Shown in pieces: positions 24,741-34,671 of a stretch of DNA of 60,906 nt (position 1 is the first letter of the stretch; every line of letters begins with the position of its first letter). Source of the DNA: Oscillospiraceae bacterium (GTDB lineage: Bacteria; Bacillota; Clostridia; Oscillospirales; Acutalibacteraceae); assembly GCA_029227055.1 (NCBI GenBank), contig JAQXZE010000004.1:1-60906 (forward strand). Direction: 5' to 3'. Both the position numbers and the translations under genes were made by a program. Below the pieces are notes generated by a model. The model made no database searches and was not told where the DNA came from. It was given only the letters and a program-made list of their open reading frames with translations.

Positions 24741-26639
24741 TTATTCAGCCTCAGAACTCAAAGCTTCCCATTTTTCCATAGCATTAAGCAGTTCTTCTTC
24801 GAGAGCCTCAATCTTTTCACCGAGCTCACCGAGTTTTATATAATCCGAAATATTTTCATCTAAAGAAAGCTCGGCTTTAAGGATATCAATTTCTTTTTCC
24901 AAGGCAGAAATCTGCTCTTCGGCTTTTTTGAGGGCGCGCTCACGCTTTGCCTTTTCTTTGGCGGGTGTGGTGTAGCCCTTTTTGGATTTTTTAGGTGTGT
25001 CTTCCTTTGAAGTCGGGTTTGTTTTGTTTTCGGCTTCGTCCTTTGCGGCTTTCGATTTTTCATAATACTCGTCATATCCGTAGTTGTAAAGAGATACGGT
25101 ATCGTTTTCAAAAACTGCAAGACGGGAGGCGAGCTTTTTAACGAAATATCTATCGTGGGATACGAAAAGGAGAGTTCCTTTAAACTCGCTAAGCAGATTT
25201 TCGAGGGTTTCTTTGCCTACCATATCCATATGGTTTGTAGGCTCGTCTAAAATCAGGAAATTAGGCTTTGTTTTTAAAATTTTGCAAAGGGCAAGCCGCA
25301 CTCGCTCTCCACCCGAAAGCATATCGACCCTCTTAAAAACATCCTCGCCGCTAAACTGAAAGGCGCCTAGTGCCGACCGCGCTTCAAAATTTCCCATGCC
25401 TTTAAAGGTGTTTAGAAAATCGTCAAGCACGGTATCACTTGAGGAGTGCTGAGCTATCTGCTGGTCAAAATATCCGATTTTAACTCCACCGCCGATAGTC
25501 ACACTGCCCGACAGGGCGGGGATTTGACCTACTATCGTTTTTAAAAGGGTGGATTTGCCAAGCCCATTTCCGCCTATAATACCGAGCCTCTCTCCTCTTT
25601 GTAAAAGAAAATCGACGGTAGCAAGCGGTTTATCAAAGCCGATGGTTAAATCTTTTATTAAAAGAACATCCTTAACGCTTTGAGTTTCGGGCTCGAAGCT
25701 TCCGTGAAAGGTTCGTAAATCGTAAGTTTCAGGTGCGTCAATCGGTTCTATACGCTCAATTTGTTTTAACTTAGACTGCGCCATAGCAGCCTTTGTAGCC
25801 TTGTACCTAAAACGCTCTGCAAGCTCGTTTAAACGGGCAATCTCTTTTTGCTGAGCTATATATTCTTTTGTTTGCTGCTCGAAAGCCAACTTTTTCTGTT
25901 TTGTAAAATCGGTATAACCGCCTATATATTTAGTGATTTTTCCATGCTCGATTTCGTAAACGATATTTACGGTGCGGTCTAAAAACATACGGTCGTGCGA
26001 TACAATTACAACCGCTTTTTTATAGTCCTTTATATAGCTTTCAAGCCAATTTACCGCATTTATATCGAGGTGGTTTGTCGGCTCGTCTAAAAGCAGAACA
26101 TCGGGCTTTGAAAGAAGCAGCTTTAAAAATGCAATTTTTGTTCGCTGCCCGCCCGAAAAATCAGACAGCGGTTTATAATTTTCTTCCTCACTAAATCCGA
26201 AGCTTTTTATTGCCGCCTCGTATTCTTTTTCAAAATAAAAACCGCCATTTATAGTGAACAAATCGAGCAGAGAGGTATATTCGGCGATTATCTTTTCGTC
26301 GCCGCCGTTCATCTCCTCTAAAAGATACTGAAGTCTATCCTTCATACTAAGAAGCTCACTGTATGCTGAGCGAATTTCTGCAACTAAAGAGCGTGAATTA
26401 TCGGCAAAAGTCATCTGATTTAAAACACCGATAACCGTCCCCTTAGAGCGTGAAAAAACGCTATCGGGACGGTTGGCTATACTAAGTTCACCTGATAAAA
26501 GGCGCAAAAGGGTGGTCTTTCCGCACCCGTTTCGGCCTACTATTGCAATTTTATCGCCGTCGTTTATTTCGATGTTTATATCGTGGAGAAGTGTTTTTCC
26601 CGACAGCTCAACTGCGGCATTTTGTAGCTTTAATTGCAT
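24741..26639 (-). CDS. ABC-F family ATP-binding protein
   Basis: The 632-aa cytoplasmic protein has two ABC ATPase domains and no membrane part. Walker A motifs are GRNGCGKTT near residue 36 and GGNGLGKST near 357; signatures are FSGGQR and LSGGER; Walker B motifs LLLDEPTNHLD and LILDEPTNHMD. A linker of about 80 residues, rich in Glu and Lys, joins the domains. After a Lys/Pro-rich stretch the C-terminus (about 560-632) is a predicted coiled coil, as in the Uup/YdiF group. Such proteins act on ribosomes or on translation and antibiotic protection; the exact group is not set by motif alone. It starts 12 bases after the polC stop. Confidence 0.92.
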   Translation of the reverse strand: MQLKLQNAAVELSGKTLLHDINIEINDGDKIAIVGRNGCGKTTLLRLLSGELSIANRPDSVFSRSKGTVIGVLNQMTFADNSRSLVAEIRSAYSELLSMKDRLQYLLEEMNGGDEKIIAEYTSLLDLFTINGGFYFEKEYEAAIKSFGFSEEENYKPLSDFSGGQRTKIAFLKLLLSKPDVLLLDEPTNHLDINAVNWLESYIKDYKKAVVIVSHDRMFLDRTVNIVYEIEHGKITKYIGGYTDFTKQKKLAFEQQTKEYIAQQKEIARLNELAERFRYKATKAAMAQSKLKQIERIEPIDAPETYDLRTFHGSFEPETQSVKDVLLIKDLTIGFDKPLATVDFLLQRGERLGIIGGNGLGKSTLLKTIVGQIPALSGSVTIGGGVKIGYFDQQIAQHSSSDTVLDDFLNTFKGMGNFEARSALGAFQFSGEDVFKRVDMLSGGERVRLALCKILKTKPNFLILDEPTNHMDMVGKETLENLLSEFKGTLLFVSHDRYFVKKLASRLAVFENDTVSLYNYGYDEYYEKSKAAKDEAENKTNPTSKEDTPKKSKKGYTTPAKEKAKRERALKKAEEQISALEKEIDILKAELSLDENISDYIKLGELGEKIEALEEELLNAMEKWEALSSEAE

Positions 26640-26651
26640 AAAATCTCTCTT

Positions 26652-29600
26652 TTAAAACATTGATATCTGGTTGGTTTCGGGTAAATCCTTCATGGCGCCA
26701 AGGTCGGCAAGATTTTTAATGATTGTGCTAGAAACACCCGCTTCAAGCTGAAAGTCCTCAAGGGATACGAAATTGCCTTTTTGTGCGGTTTCGTATATAG
26801 CGTAGGCAGCCTTCTCGCCAACACCCGAAAGAGCGCCGAAGGGAAGCCTCATTTTGCCGTCCTCGGGCAGATATTTCATAGCGTGTGATTTATCAAGGCT
26901 TATCGGAAGCACTTCAATTCCGCGTGACATAAGTTCATTGAAAATAAGCATATTTTCGTAAACATCAAGCTCTTTTTGGGTGGCTTCCTTGCCCTTTGCC
27001 TTTATATTCTGAAGATATCTTCTAACTGCCTCTTTGCCGCCCATAATTGTCTTAACATCAACATCTTCGGGGCGGGCGGTAAAGTATGCGCAGTAAAATT
27101 CAAGCGGACGGTAAACCTTGTACCAAGCAAGTCGCAAAGCGCCTATAACATAGGCGGCGGCGTGGGCTTTGGGGAACATATATTTAATCTTATGGCAGCT
27201 GTCTATGTACCATTCTGGTACATTTACGGCGCGCATATCGTCCTCCATAGCGCCCCATTCCTCTTTAGATACCTTGCCCTTAGCAACAAGGCCTTTACGA
27301 ACAGTTTCGGTAATCTTGAAGGCTCTGCCCTCCTCCATACCCTGATGGATAAGGTAAACCATTATGTTATCACGGGTACCGATAACCTCGGAAATTGTAC
27401 ATATACCTTTATGAATAAGCTCCTGAGCGTTGCCTAGCCAAACATCTGTACCATGGGAAAGGCCCGAAATCTGCAGTAAATCGGCAAAGTTTTTTGGGTT
27501 ACATTCGGATAACATTCCTCTAACGAAGTCAGTACCGAATTCGGGCAGACAGAATGTACCTGTTTTAGAGTCGATTTCCTCTGCTGTAACACCTAGCGCT
27601 TCGGGAGATACAAACAGACTGTATACCTTTTCGTCACTCATAGAAACCGAGTTTACGGGGATACCCGAATATTCCTCAAGATATTTGTATGTAGTAGGTA
27701 CAACATGACCGAGCTCGTCAAGCTTTAGAATTGTATCGTGAATTGAATGGAAGTCAAAATGTGTGGTGGTAATACCGCAGTCTACCTTGTTTGCAGGGTG
27801 CTGTATGGGGCAGAAATCGTAAATAGTTTTGTCCCTTGGCACTACAATCATACCTGCAGGGTGCTGACCTGTGGTGGTCTTGATTTTAGAAGCCTCAACA
27901 AGACCTGCAAGGCGGTTTAATTCAGCGTTGCTTAAATGTATGCCCTTCTTCTCGGCATAAGCCTTTGCAAAGCCGAAGGCGGTCTTTTCAGCAACGGTAG
28001 AAATAGTACCTGCCTTAAATACATTTTCGCTACCGAAAAGAGTTTCTGTGTATTTTTGTACTTCGGTCTGGAATTCATCAGAGAAGTTAAGGTCGATATC
28101 AGGCACCTTGTCTCCCTTAAAGCCTAGGAAGGTTTCGAAGGGGATATCGTGACCGTCGCGAAGCAGCGGAGTATTACAGTGTGGACAGTTTTTCTCAGGC
28201 AAATCGAAGCCTGAGCCTACCTCACCCTTTGTAAAAAATTCGTTATACTGACAGTTAGGGCATACATAGTGGGGGGCTAGGGGGTTAACCTCGGAAATTC
28301 CCGCCATAGTAGCAACAAACGACGAGCCTACCGAGCCTCGAGAGCCAACTAAATAGCCGTGCTCTTCACTGTAGGCAACGAGCTTTTGCGCCGAAATATA
28401 CATTATGGAAAATCCGTTGTTGATAATAGCGTTAAGCTCTTTTTCAAGACGCTTTTTAACGATATCTGGCACAGGATTTCCGTATTTTTTATGGGCGTTT
28501 TCCCAACAGATATCGCGAAGTAATTGGTCGGAGCCCTCGATTACGGGTGGGAAGTTGCCGTCAGGCACAGGGATAACATCATCCGATACCATTTCTGCAA
28601 TTTTGTTCGGGTTGTCTATTACAAATTCACGGGCGCGCTCGCCAAAGTATGAGAAATCTTCAAGCATTTCGGCAGTGGTCTTAAAGTATAGGGGAGCCTG
28701 ATAGTCAAATTCCTCTCGCTCATAGCCTTGTCCTGCCATAAGAATTTTACGGATAACCTCGTCCTGCTTTTTAAGGAAGTGCACGTCCCCCGTTGCAACA
28801 ACGGGTTTACCGAGCTTATCGGCGATTTCTACTATCTTTTTGTTGTAAGCCTTTAAAACTTCAACGCTGGTTACATGCCTGAAGCGGTTCTTGATAACAT
28901 TTCCCTTTTTATCAACCTTATCGGGCAGAGAGGACTCGCGTACCATAAAGTCGTTATTACCAAGAGGCTGAATTTCGAGATAATCGTAATAAGAGGCAAT
29001 TCTTTCGAGCTCCTCATAGGGCTTGTTCTCTAAAATTGCCTGGAAAAGCTCGCCCGCTTCACAGGCAGAGCCTACAATAAGACCCTCGCGAAGCTCATCT
29101 AATTTACTGCGCAAAGTTAGCGGTCTGCCCTTAAAGTTATTTATGTGGGCATCCGATACAAGCTTATATAAATTTTTAAGACCTGTAAGGTTTTTAACCA
29201 AAATAATCTGATGGTATCTTTTAATCTGCTTTGCGGTAAGCTCTGATATATCGTTGTTTACATCGTCTACAAAGTAGGCTTCAACGCCGTAAATAAGCTT
29301 AAAATCTCCGCCGCTTTTTCTGATTTTCTTAACTGCACCTGCGGCGGCAGGGTAGGCTTGAACAACGCCGTGGTCGGTAATGGCAACTGCCTTGTGTCCC
29401 CACTTATATGCCGTTTCAATGATGCTTTCGGCTGAGCAAACGGCATCCTTTTCGGACATATTGGTGTGGCAGTGTAATTCTACTCGCTTTAGTCCATCAA
29501 AATCGTCGGTCTCGGTATATTTTTGAAGCAAAGCTATAGCGCGCGGCTTTACGATAAATTCCTTTTTATAATTATCAAATTCGTATGTACCGTTTACAAG

Positions 29601-30467
29601 CACAAAGGCGCCGTTTTTAAGGGGCGCGATATCACCCATTTTTGAGGGGTCCATAAACATAGAGGCCGAAAGCGAATTTGTATGGTCGCTAAAGCTAAAG
29701 CTTACAATATTAGAGGGGCCTCTTTTAGTGTTGATACCTCTCACTTCAAAACCGAATACCTCACCGAAACAACAAATTTCGGTGTCGTTTTCGCTAACCT
29801 GTGACATAGGCTTTATATTGTTATCTATTCTTCTGCCGTAGAAAAGCTTGGGGTTATCAAGGTAAACCATATTGTTGTAGGGCTTACCTTGAGGCTCACC
29901 AAAGGTGATTTCCCGCTTTTGAGAGTTTTCTTTCGGTTTGTTAGCGGAGGGTGTGGATGCCTCGGGGGGATTTGGAGGGGGCGGTGCAATCTCAACATCG
30001 TCGAGCTGACCCGAAAAGGAAATAGCTACACTAATATCAAAATAGTTTAAAGCTTGTCTTTTAAAGAGTTCTTCAAAGCCTAGCTCACAAACCTTTTTAT
30101 AACCGCCGTGCTGAAGCTCAATATTAACGGTATTGCCCTCTAAAGCATACTTTGCACCGTTAAAATATCCGTTTAAAGAGGCATTTTTGCGTCTTATATC
30201 GGCAGTAATATCTATGCAAGCCGATTCGCAGAATGCCGTTTTGTCAAAATAGCATTCTGCTGTAATATCATAAAGATTTAAAACTGATTTAATTGCAGCT
30301 TTAAACTCTGTAATATCGTTATGTGTTATGTATTTTTCGCTTTTTAGTTTTAAGTAGAGTGTTCGCTCGTCAAGCTCAAGGTTTACCTTTTCTGCTAAAA
30401 CATCCGCAAATATATTTAAAAGCGAGGGGGAGAGATATTCTCCGAAAAGTTCCCTACAGGAAGTCAT
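26652..30467 (-). CDS. polC: DNA polymerase III PolC-type alpha subunit lacking the exonuclease domain
   Basis: The 1271-aa replicative polymerase of Gram-positive type. In order: N-terminal domains (1-200), an OB fold (about 225-310), a PHP domain starting HCHTNMSEKD near 332 with ITDHG near 363, then the polymerase core with GSRGSVGSSFVATMAG, a zinc finger CPNC...CPHC, the catalytic PDIDLNFSDE, and the C-terminal helical part. In typical PolC (about 1430 aa) a DnaQ-like exonuclease with DxETTG is inserted in the PHP domain; here YGVEAYFVDD runs almost directly into YHQIILVKN (near 394-426) and no exonuclease motif is found. The missing length matches. Proofreading must then come from another protein or be absent. 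GGAGG precedes the start. Confidence 0.95.
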   Translation of the reverse strand: MTSCRELFGEYLSPSLLNIFADVLAEKVNLELDERTLYLKLKSEKYITHNDITEFKAAIKSVLNLYDITAECYFDKTAFCESACIDITADIRRKNASLNGYFNGAKYALEGNTVNIELQHGGYKKVCELGFEELFKRQALNYFDISVAISFSGQLDDVEIAPPPPNPPEASTPSANKPKENSQKREITFGEPQGKPYNNMVYLDNPKLFYGRRIDNNIKPMSQVSENDTEICCFGEVFGFEVRGINTKRGPSNIVSFSFSDHTNSLSASMFMDPSKMGDIAPLKNGAFVLVNGTYEFDNYKKEFIVKPRAIALLQKYTETDDFDGLKRVELHCHTNMSEKDAVCSAESIIETAYKWGHKAVAITDHGVVQAYPAAAGAVKKIRKSGGDFKLIYGVEAYFVDDVNNDISELTAKQIKRYHQIILVKNLTGLKNLYKLVSDAHINNFKGRPLTLRSKLDELREGLIVGSACEAGELFQAILENKPYEELERIASYYDYLEIQPLGNNDFMVRESSLPDKVDKKGNVIKNRFRHVTSVEVLKAYNKKIVEIADKLGKPVVATGDVHFLKKQDEVIRKILMAGQGYEREEFDYQAPLYFKTTAEMLEDFSYFGERAREFVIDNPNKIAEMVSDDVIPVPDGNFPPVIEGSDQLLRDICWENAHKKYGNPVPDIVKKRLEKELNAIINNGFSIMYISAQKLVAYSEEHGYLVGSRGSVGSSFVATMAGISEVNPLAPHYVCPNCQYNEFFTKGEVGSGFDLPEKNCPHCNTPLLRDGHDIPFETFLGFKGDKVPDIDLNFSDEFQTEVQKYTETLFGSENVFKAGTISTVAEKTAFGFAKAYAEKKGIHLSNAELNRLAGLVEASKIKTTTGQHPAGMIVVPRDKTIYDFCPIQHPANKVDCGITTTHFDFHSIHDTILKLDELGHVVPTTYKYLEEYSGIPVNSVSMSDEKVYSLFVSPEALGVTAEEIDSKTGTFCLPEFGTDFVRGMLSECNPKNFADLLQISGLSHGTDVWLGNAQELIHKGICTISEVIGTRDNIMVYLIHQGMEEGRAFKITETVRKGLVAKGKVSKEEWGAMEDDMRAVNVPEWYIDSCHKIKYMFPKAHAAAYVIGALRLAWYKVYRPLEFYCAYFTARPEDVDVKTIMGGKEAVRRYLQNIKAKGKEATQKELDVYENMLIFNELMSRGIEVLPISLDKSHAMKYLPEDGKMRLPFGALSGVGEKAAYAIYETAQKGNFVSLEDFQLEAGVSSTIIKNLADLGAMKDLPETNQISMF

Positions 30468-30484
30468 AATATAGAGGTCCTCCG

Positions 30485-31537
30485 TTAAAGTTTTTCTATT
30501 TCTTCTAAAAGCGCATCAAGAAGCTTTGCTTCTTCTACCTTGCGCAAAATTTCACCCTTTTTAAAGAGCACACCGCAGCCGTCGCCGCCGGCAATACCGA
30601 TATCAGCCGCTCGGGCCTCTCCGGGTCCGTTTACAACACAGCCCATAATGGCTACGGTTATATTTTTGTTTACATTTTGAAGTCTCTCTTCGGCGCGCTT
30701 TGCAAGACCGATAAGGTCTATTTTTGTTCTTCCACAGGTAGGACAGGATATGAATTTAATGCCGTCTTGTCTTAGTCCCAATGCTTTTAATAGGTTGATA
30801 CCTGCCTTTACCTCTTTTACGGGGTTATCGGTAAGGGAAATTCTTATTGTGCCGCCGATATCCCGAAGAAGTAGACCGCCTATACCTGCGGCGGATTTAA
30901 TAGTGCCCATATTTTCGGTGCCTGCCTCGGTAACACCTAAATGCAGAGGATATTTGCAATTCTCTGCCGCTAAAACATATGTATCGTACATAGTTTTTGT
31001 ATCGGAAGACTTAAGGGATAAAACAATATCGTCAAAATCGAATTTTTCGAGTAAGGATATGTGATAAAGTCCGCTTTCAACTAGAGCCTTTGGTGTAGGT
31101 GAGCCGTATTTTTCTAAAATATGCTTTTCGAGGGAGCCTGAATTTACACCAATTCTTATAGGTACGCCTGCCGCTTTACAGGTTGCGGCTACGGTTTTGA
31201 TTTTGTCTTCGTCGCCAATATTACCCGGGTTAATTCTAACCTTGTCCACCCCTGCGGCAACGCTTTCAACCGCTAAGCGCCAATCGAAATGGATATCCGC
31301 AACAACGGGGATTTTAACCGCCTCTTTTACAGCGGCAAGGGTTTTAACGGCGTTCATATCGGGCACAGAAATGCGAACTATCTCGCAGCCCGCAGTCTCT
31401 AATTCCAGAGCCTGACGAACATTCCCCTCAATATCATTTGAGGGGATAGATAGCATTGACTGCACCGATACGGGTGCTCCTCCGCCTATTTTCAAATTAC
31501 CGACAGTAATACATTTTGTTTTATCGTTAGTAAACAT
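30485..31537 (-). CDS. ispG: 4-hydroxy-3-methylbut-2-en-1-yl diphosphate synthase
   Basis: The 350-aa MEP-pathway enzyme converts MEcPP to HMBPP with a [4Fe-4S] cluster, using flavodoxin or ferredoxin. The TIM barrel carries ADIHFDWRLA and DKVRINPGNIG. Cluster cysteines are in SCPTCGRTKIDL near 265-276 and IMGCVVNGPGEA near 302-313. It lies between polC and the site-2 protease in a run that also holds dxr, so two MEP enzymes are co-located. The start is in a tight gap of under 30 bases after rseP. Confidence 0.97.
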   Translation of the reverse strand: MFTNDKTKCITVGNLKIGGGAPVSVQSMLSIPSNDIEGNVRQALELETAGCEIVRISVPDMNAVKTLAAVKEAVKIPVVADIHFDWRLAVESVAAGVDKVRINPGNIGDEDKIKTVAATCKAAGVPIRIGVNSGSLEKHILEKYGSPTPKALVESGLYHISLLEKFDFDDIVLSLKSSDTKTMYDTYVLAAENCKYPLHLGVTEAGTENMGTIKSAAGIGGLLLRDIGGTIRISLTDNPVKEVKAGINLLKALGLRQDGIKFISCPTCGRTKIDLIGLAKRAEERLQNVNKNITVAIMGCVVNGPGEARAADIGIAGGDGCGVLFKKGEILRKVEEAKLLDALLEEIEKL

Positions 31538-31564
31538 TTAAAATCCTCCGATGTTTAGCTTTTA

Positions 31565-32620
31565 CTAGGTCACAAGCGACCAGATATCCTTTGCGGTAAT
31601 AATCAGCATAAATACAATCAGTATTATAAAGCCTACTGTGTGTACTACCGCTTCGTACTTTTGAGGTACGGGGCGGCGGAAAATCATTTCAAAAAGGATA
31701 AAGACTAGTCTGCCGCCGTCAAGGGCAGGGAGAGGTAATAAATTGAAAAGACCTAAATTCACGGTTATAAGCGCCATAATGGGAATTAAATTTTTAAGGC
31801 TTTGCTTTGCAACGCTGCCGATTGCCGCCGTAACTCCAACAGGTCCCGACATTGCGCTAATTCCGTATTTACCTGCGATAAGGTCTATAAGAGAGCGCCA
31901 GATTACCGCGCAGTATGAGAATATAGAATTAAAGGTTTCTCTAATAAAGGATAAAAAGGTTTTTTCTCGTCCGTAAACATAAAAATCTACTGTTAAATAG
32001 GTAATATCGTTTTCCTTTTTTGTGTCAAACTTTACATCTTCGAGCAAAACTTTTTCGCCCTTACGCTCAACAGTTAAATCAACCTTGCCGTCAGCTACAT
32101 TTGTAAAAGCATAGCTTAAATCATAGGTTGTAAAAATTCTTCTGCCGTTTACTTCAACAATTTTATCGTTAACCTGAAGTCCGTAATCTGAGCTTACTGC
32201 ATTTTCTCTGAATTCCGCTACAACGGTGGTTGTAAAGCGGTCTTGGGGAATAAGGGTACAAGCGATTAAAACAACACCCAAAAGCAGATTAAAAACGGCG
32301 CCCATTATAACTATTAAAAATCTGCGCCAAGCCTTTTTGTTGCAAAAGGCTCTCTCGTCGGTGCTGTTTTCGTCCTCACCCTCCATAGCGCAGTAGCCGC
32401 CAAGCGGTATTAAATTTACACTGTATTTGGTCTCTCCCCACTGTCTTGAAAAGAGCTTTGGGCCAAAGCCTACCGCAAATTCGTTAACTCTAACCCCTAG
32501 CGTTTTAGCGGCTATAAAGTGACCGAATTCGTGTATTATAATAAGGATTATAAAAATGAGTATAGCTACAAGATAGGGCCATATATTGTTTAAGGCATTT
32601 AAAACGGCTGAAATATAAAT
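31565..32620 (-). CDS. rseP: RseP-family site-2 zinc metalloprotease (probable ATT start)
   Basis: Intramembrane protease that cuts membrane-bound regulators or signal peptide remnants. The zinc motif HEFGH is at residues 30-34, in a first membrane helix, and is followed by the LIPLGGYCAMEGE block. A PDZ domain (about 125-205) and the second-site motif PALDGGRLVFILFEM near the C-terminus complete the family layout. The frame upstream of ATG 32386 is open through HEFGH to a TAA at 32632-32630, yet contains no ATG, GTG or TTG. An ATT at 32620 with AAAAGGA just upstream (or ATT 32614) is the likely start. A start at 32386 would remove the active site. The protein is about 351 aa. Confidence 0.88.
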   Translation of the reverse strand: MYISAVLNALNNIWPYLVAILIFIILIIIHEFGHFIAAKTLGVRVNEFAVGFGPKLFSRQWGETKYSVNLIPLGGYCAMEGEDENSTDERAFCNKKAWRRFLIVIMGAVFNLLLGVVLIACTLIPQDRFTTTVVAEFRENAVSSDYGLQVNDKIVEVNGRRIFTTYDLSYAFTNVADGKVDLTVERKGEKVLLEDVKFDTKKENDITYLTVDFYVYGREKTFLSFIRETFNSIFSYCAVIWRSLIDLIAGKYGISAMSGPVGVTAAIGSVAKQSLKNLIPIMALITVNLGLFNLLPLPALDGGRLVFILFEMIFRRPVPQKYEAVVHTVGFIILIVFMLIITAKDIWSLVT

Positions 32621-32647
32621 CGCTTCCTTTTAGTGTATTTAATACGG

Positions 32648-33787
32648 TTAAGATACAAAATCTTTAACAAGCTGACGGGCAGCCTTGTCGGTATTCAGAA
32701 TATCTTCAACTGTAAAGCTTTGTTTGTTTTCTGTGTTTAGCATTGCCTTTTCGGCAAGCTCTGCAATTTGCAGGAATTTAATTTTGCCCTGTAAAAAGAG
32801 GGATACCGCCTCTTCGTTGGCACCGTTTACTGCAGTCGGGTAAAGACCGCCTTTATTTATCGCCTCTATGCAAAGGGGTAGCGCTCTGAATGTATTAGTA
32901 TCGGGGCGCTCAAAGGTGAGAGTGCCGATATCCGCAAGGGAAAGACGCTCAAAGGCGTTATTACTGCGTGCAGGATAAGTCAGGGCATACTGTATCGGTA
33001 GTCGCATATCAGGGGTGCCGAGCTGAGCTATAACTGCACCGTCGGATAATTCCACGCCCGAATGTAAAATGCTCTGTCTGTGAACCAGCACCTCAATATC
33101 ATCGGCAGAGATACCGAAAAGGTGCACCGCCTCAATAACCTCAAGACCCTTATTCATAAGGGTAGCAGAGTCAATAGTAATTTTAGCGCCCATATCCCAA
33201 TTCGGATGCTTTAAGGCGTCCTTTGCCGTAACATTTTCAAGGTCACTTCTCGTTTTACTGAAAAACGGACCGCCCGAGCAGGTCAAAATAATCTTTTTAA
33301 GCGAGCCCTCAGGCGCACCCACAAGCGACTGAAAAATCGCAGAATGTTCGCTGTCAACAGGCAATATTTTAACTCCGCGCCTCTTTGCTTCGCGGTTTAC
33401 TATAACGCCGCCCGTAACCAAGGTTTCCTTATTCGCAAGGGCTATATCGTTGCCTGCTTCTATGGCAGAAAGGGTCGGCAAAAGACCTGCAATACCAACA
33501 ATAGAGTTTAAAACCATATCGCAGCTTTGCGATGCTGCCTCTAAAATTCCGTCCTTTCCCGATAAAACCTTAATATCGGTGTCCTTAAGGCGCAGCTTTA
33601 AATCTGCGGCGGCTGTCTCGTCCTGCAAAGCGCAGATTTCGGGTTTTAATTTCCTTGCCTGTTCTTCAAGTAATTTTGAATTTTTGCCGGCGGTCAGAGC
33701 TTTTACTTTAAAGCCCTCTTTTTCGCAGACTTCAAGGCTTTGTGTTCCTATTGAGCCTGTAGAGCCCAAAATAACAATATTCTTCAT
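32648..33787 (-). CDS. dxr: 1-deoxy-D-xylulose 5-phosphate reductoisomerase
   Basis: The 379-aa enzyme makes MEP from DXP with NADPH, the committed step of the MEP isoprenoid pathway. The NADPH loop GSTGSIGTQSLEV is at residues 8-20, the metal and substrate motif PVDSEHSAIFQ near 145-155, and GAKITIDSATLMNKGLEVIEA near 202-222. Its start overlaps the cdsA stop by one base (TAATG). The order cdsA-dxr-rseP-ispG is a conserved Gram-positive gene arrangement. Confidence 0.97.
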   Translation of the reverse strand: MKNIVILGSTGSIGTQSLEVCEKEGFKVKALTAGKNSKLLEEQARKLKPEICALQDETAAADLKLRLKDTDIKVLSGKDGILEAASQSCDMVLNSIVGIAGLLPTLSAIEAGNDIALANKETLVTGGVIVNREAKRRGVKILPVDSEHSAIFQSLVGAPEGSLKKIILTCSGGPFFSKTRSDLENVTAKDALKHPNWDMGAKITIDSATLMNKGLEVIEAVHLFGISADDIEVLVHRQSILHSGVELSDGAVIAQLGTPDMRLPIQYALTYPARSNNAFERLSLADIGTLTFERPDTNTFRALPLCIEAINKGGLYPTAVNGANEEAVSLFLQGKIKFLQIAELAEKAMLNTENKQSFTVEDILNTDKAARQLVKDFVS

Positions 33788-34668
33788 TATAATACCCCAA
33801 TTCTAATGCAAAGATACAAAAGGGGAGCAATCATAAGTATGCTGTCAACCCTGTCCAATATTCCGCCGTGACCGGGGATTAGTGAACCATAATCCTTAAG
33901 ATTTACTGACCTTTTAATTGAGGACGCAAAAAGGTCGCCTAACATTCCTAAAATGCAAAGCGGTATTGTAAGAATTAGTATTGCAATAAGCTTTTCGGGA
34001 AGAGAAAAGCTTAAAACTATAACTATACTGAAAATGATACTTGATGCAATTCCGCCGAGCGCTCCCTCAACCGTCTTTTTAGGACTGATTTCAGGGCAGA
34101 GCTTATGCTTGCCTAAGGTAACGCCCACAAAGTAAGCCCCCATATCGCAAACACTTGAGAAATTAAGAAGTAAAAGAAGATAGAAAAGTCCCGAAGTATG
34201 ATTTAAAATGGCACCGAGACTTGAAAATGCATAGGATAAAAATAGCGGCATAGCAGAGAGTGTTACTATCTTCGCGAGGTCAAAATCCTTATGACATTTT
34301 AAAATTACACATACCGAGAAAATGAAGTATAAAACGGTAAGTATAGTTGGGAAAACAGACCAATTTGATGCTATAAAATATGCAAACTTTTTCTTTTCGT
34401 CATAAAGAGAAGTCATCAATGGTGAAGTAATGTAAAGATAAAGTGTGCCGTCACGAAGAATTACCGATAGTGCGGTATATGCACAGGCGGTGTAAACGGC
34501 GGCCTTTGATTTAATTCCTGCTGCATTATGGATAAGCTCATAACAGCCTACTGCCGCTACTATTGCTATAAAAGCGGTTATAAAGTAGGGGCTGACTAAA
34601 AATCCCAATACCAAAACACCGACAACAATAGCTGCCATAATTATTCCCGAAATAATTCTTGTTTTCAT
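33787..34668 (-). CDS. cdsA: phosphatidate cytidylyltransferase
   Basis: The 293-aa membrane enzyme makes CDP-diacylglycerol from phosphatidate and CTP for phospholipid synthesis. Seven or eight hydrophobic segments are present. The C-terminal signature SSIKRSVNLKDYGSLIPGHGGILDRVDS near 243-270 is that of the CDS family. It is preceded by uppS with a 3-base gap and coupled to dxr by overlap. Confidence 0.96.
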   Translation of the reverse strand: MKTRIISGIIMAAIVVGVLVLGFLVSPYFITAFIAIVAAVGCYELIHNAAGIKSKAAVYTACAYTALSVILRDGTLYLYITSPLMTSLYDEKKKFAYFIASNWSVFPTILTVLYFIFSVCVILKCHKDFDLAKIVTLSAMPLFLSYAFSSLGAILNHTSGLFYLLLLLNFSSVCDMGAYFVGVTLGKHKLCPEISPKKTVEGALGGIASSIIFSIVIVLSFSLPEKLIAILILTIPLCILGMLGDLFASSIKRSVNLKDYGSLIPGHGGILDRVDSILMIAPLLYLCIRIGVL

Positions 34669-34671
34669 AGT

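Noticed and set aside
26976-27437. A 153-codon plus-strand frame inside polC
   Set aside because: It is antisense to a strongly conserved polymerase region, with no binding site and no recognisable domain.
31565-32386. rseP starting at ATG 32386
   Set aside because: This start would leave out the HEFGH zinc motif and first membrane helix, which are encoded in the same open frame directly upstream.
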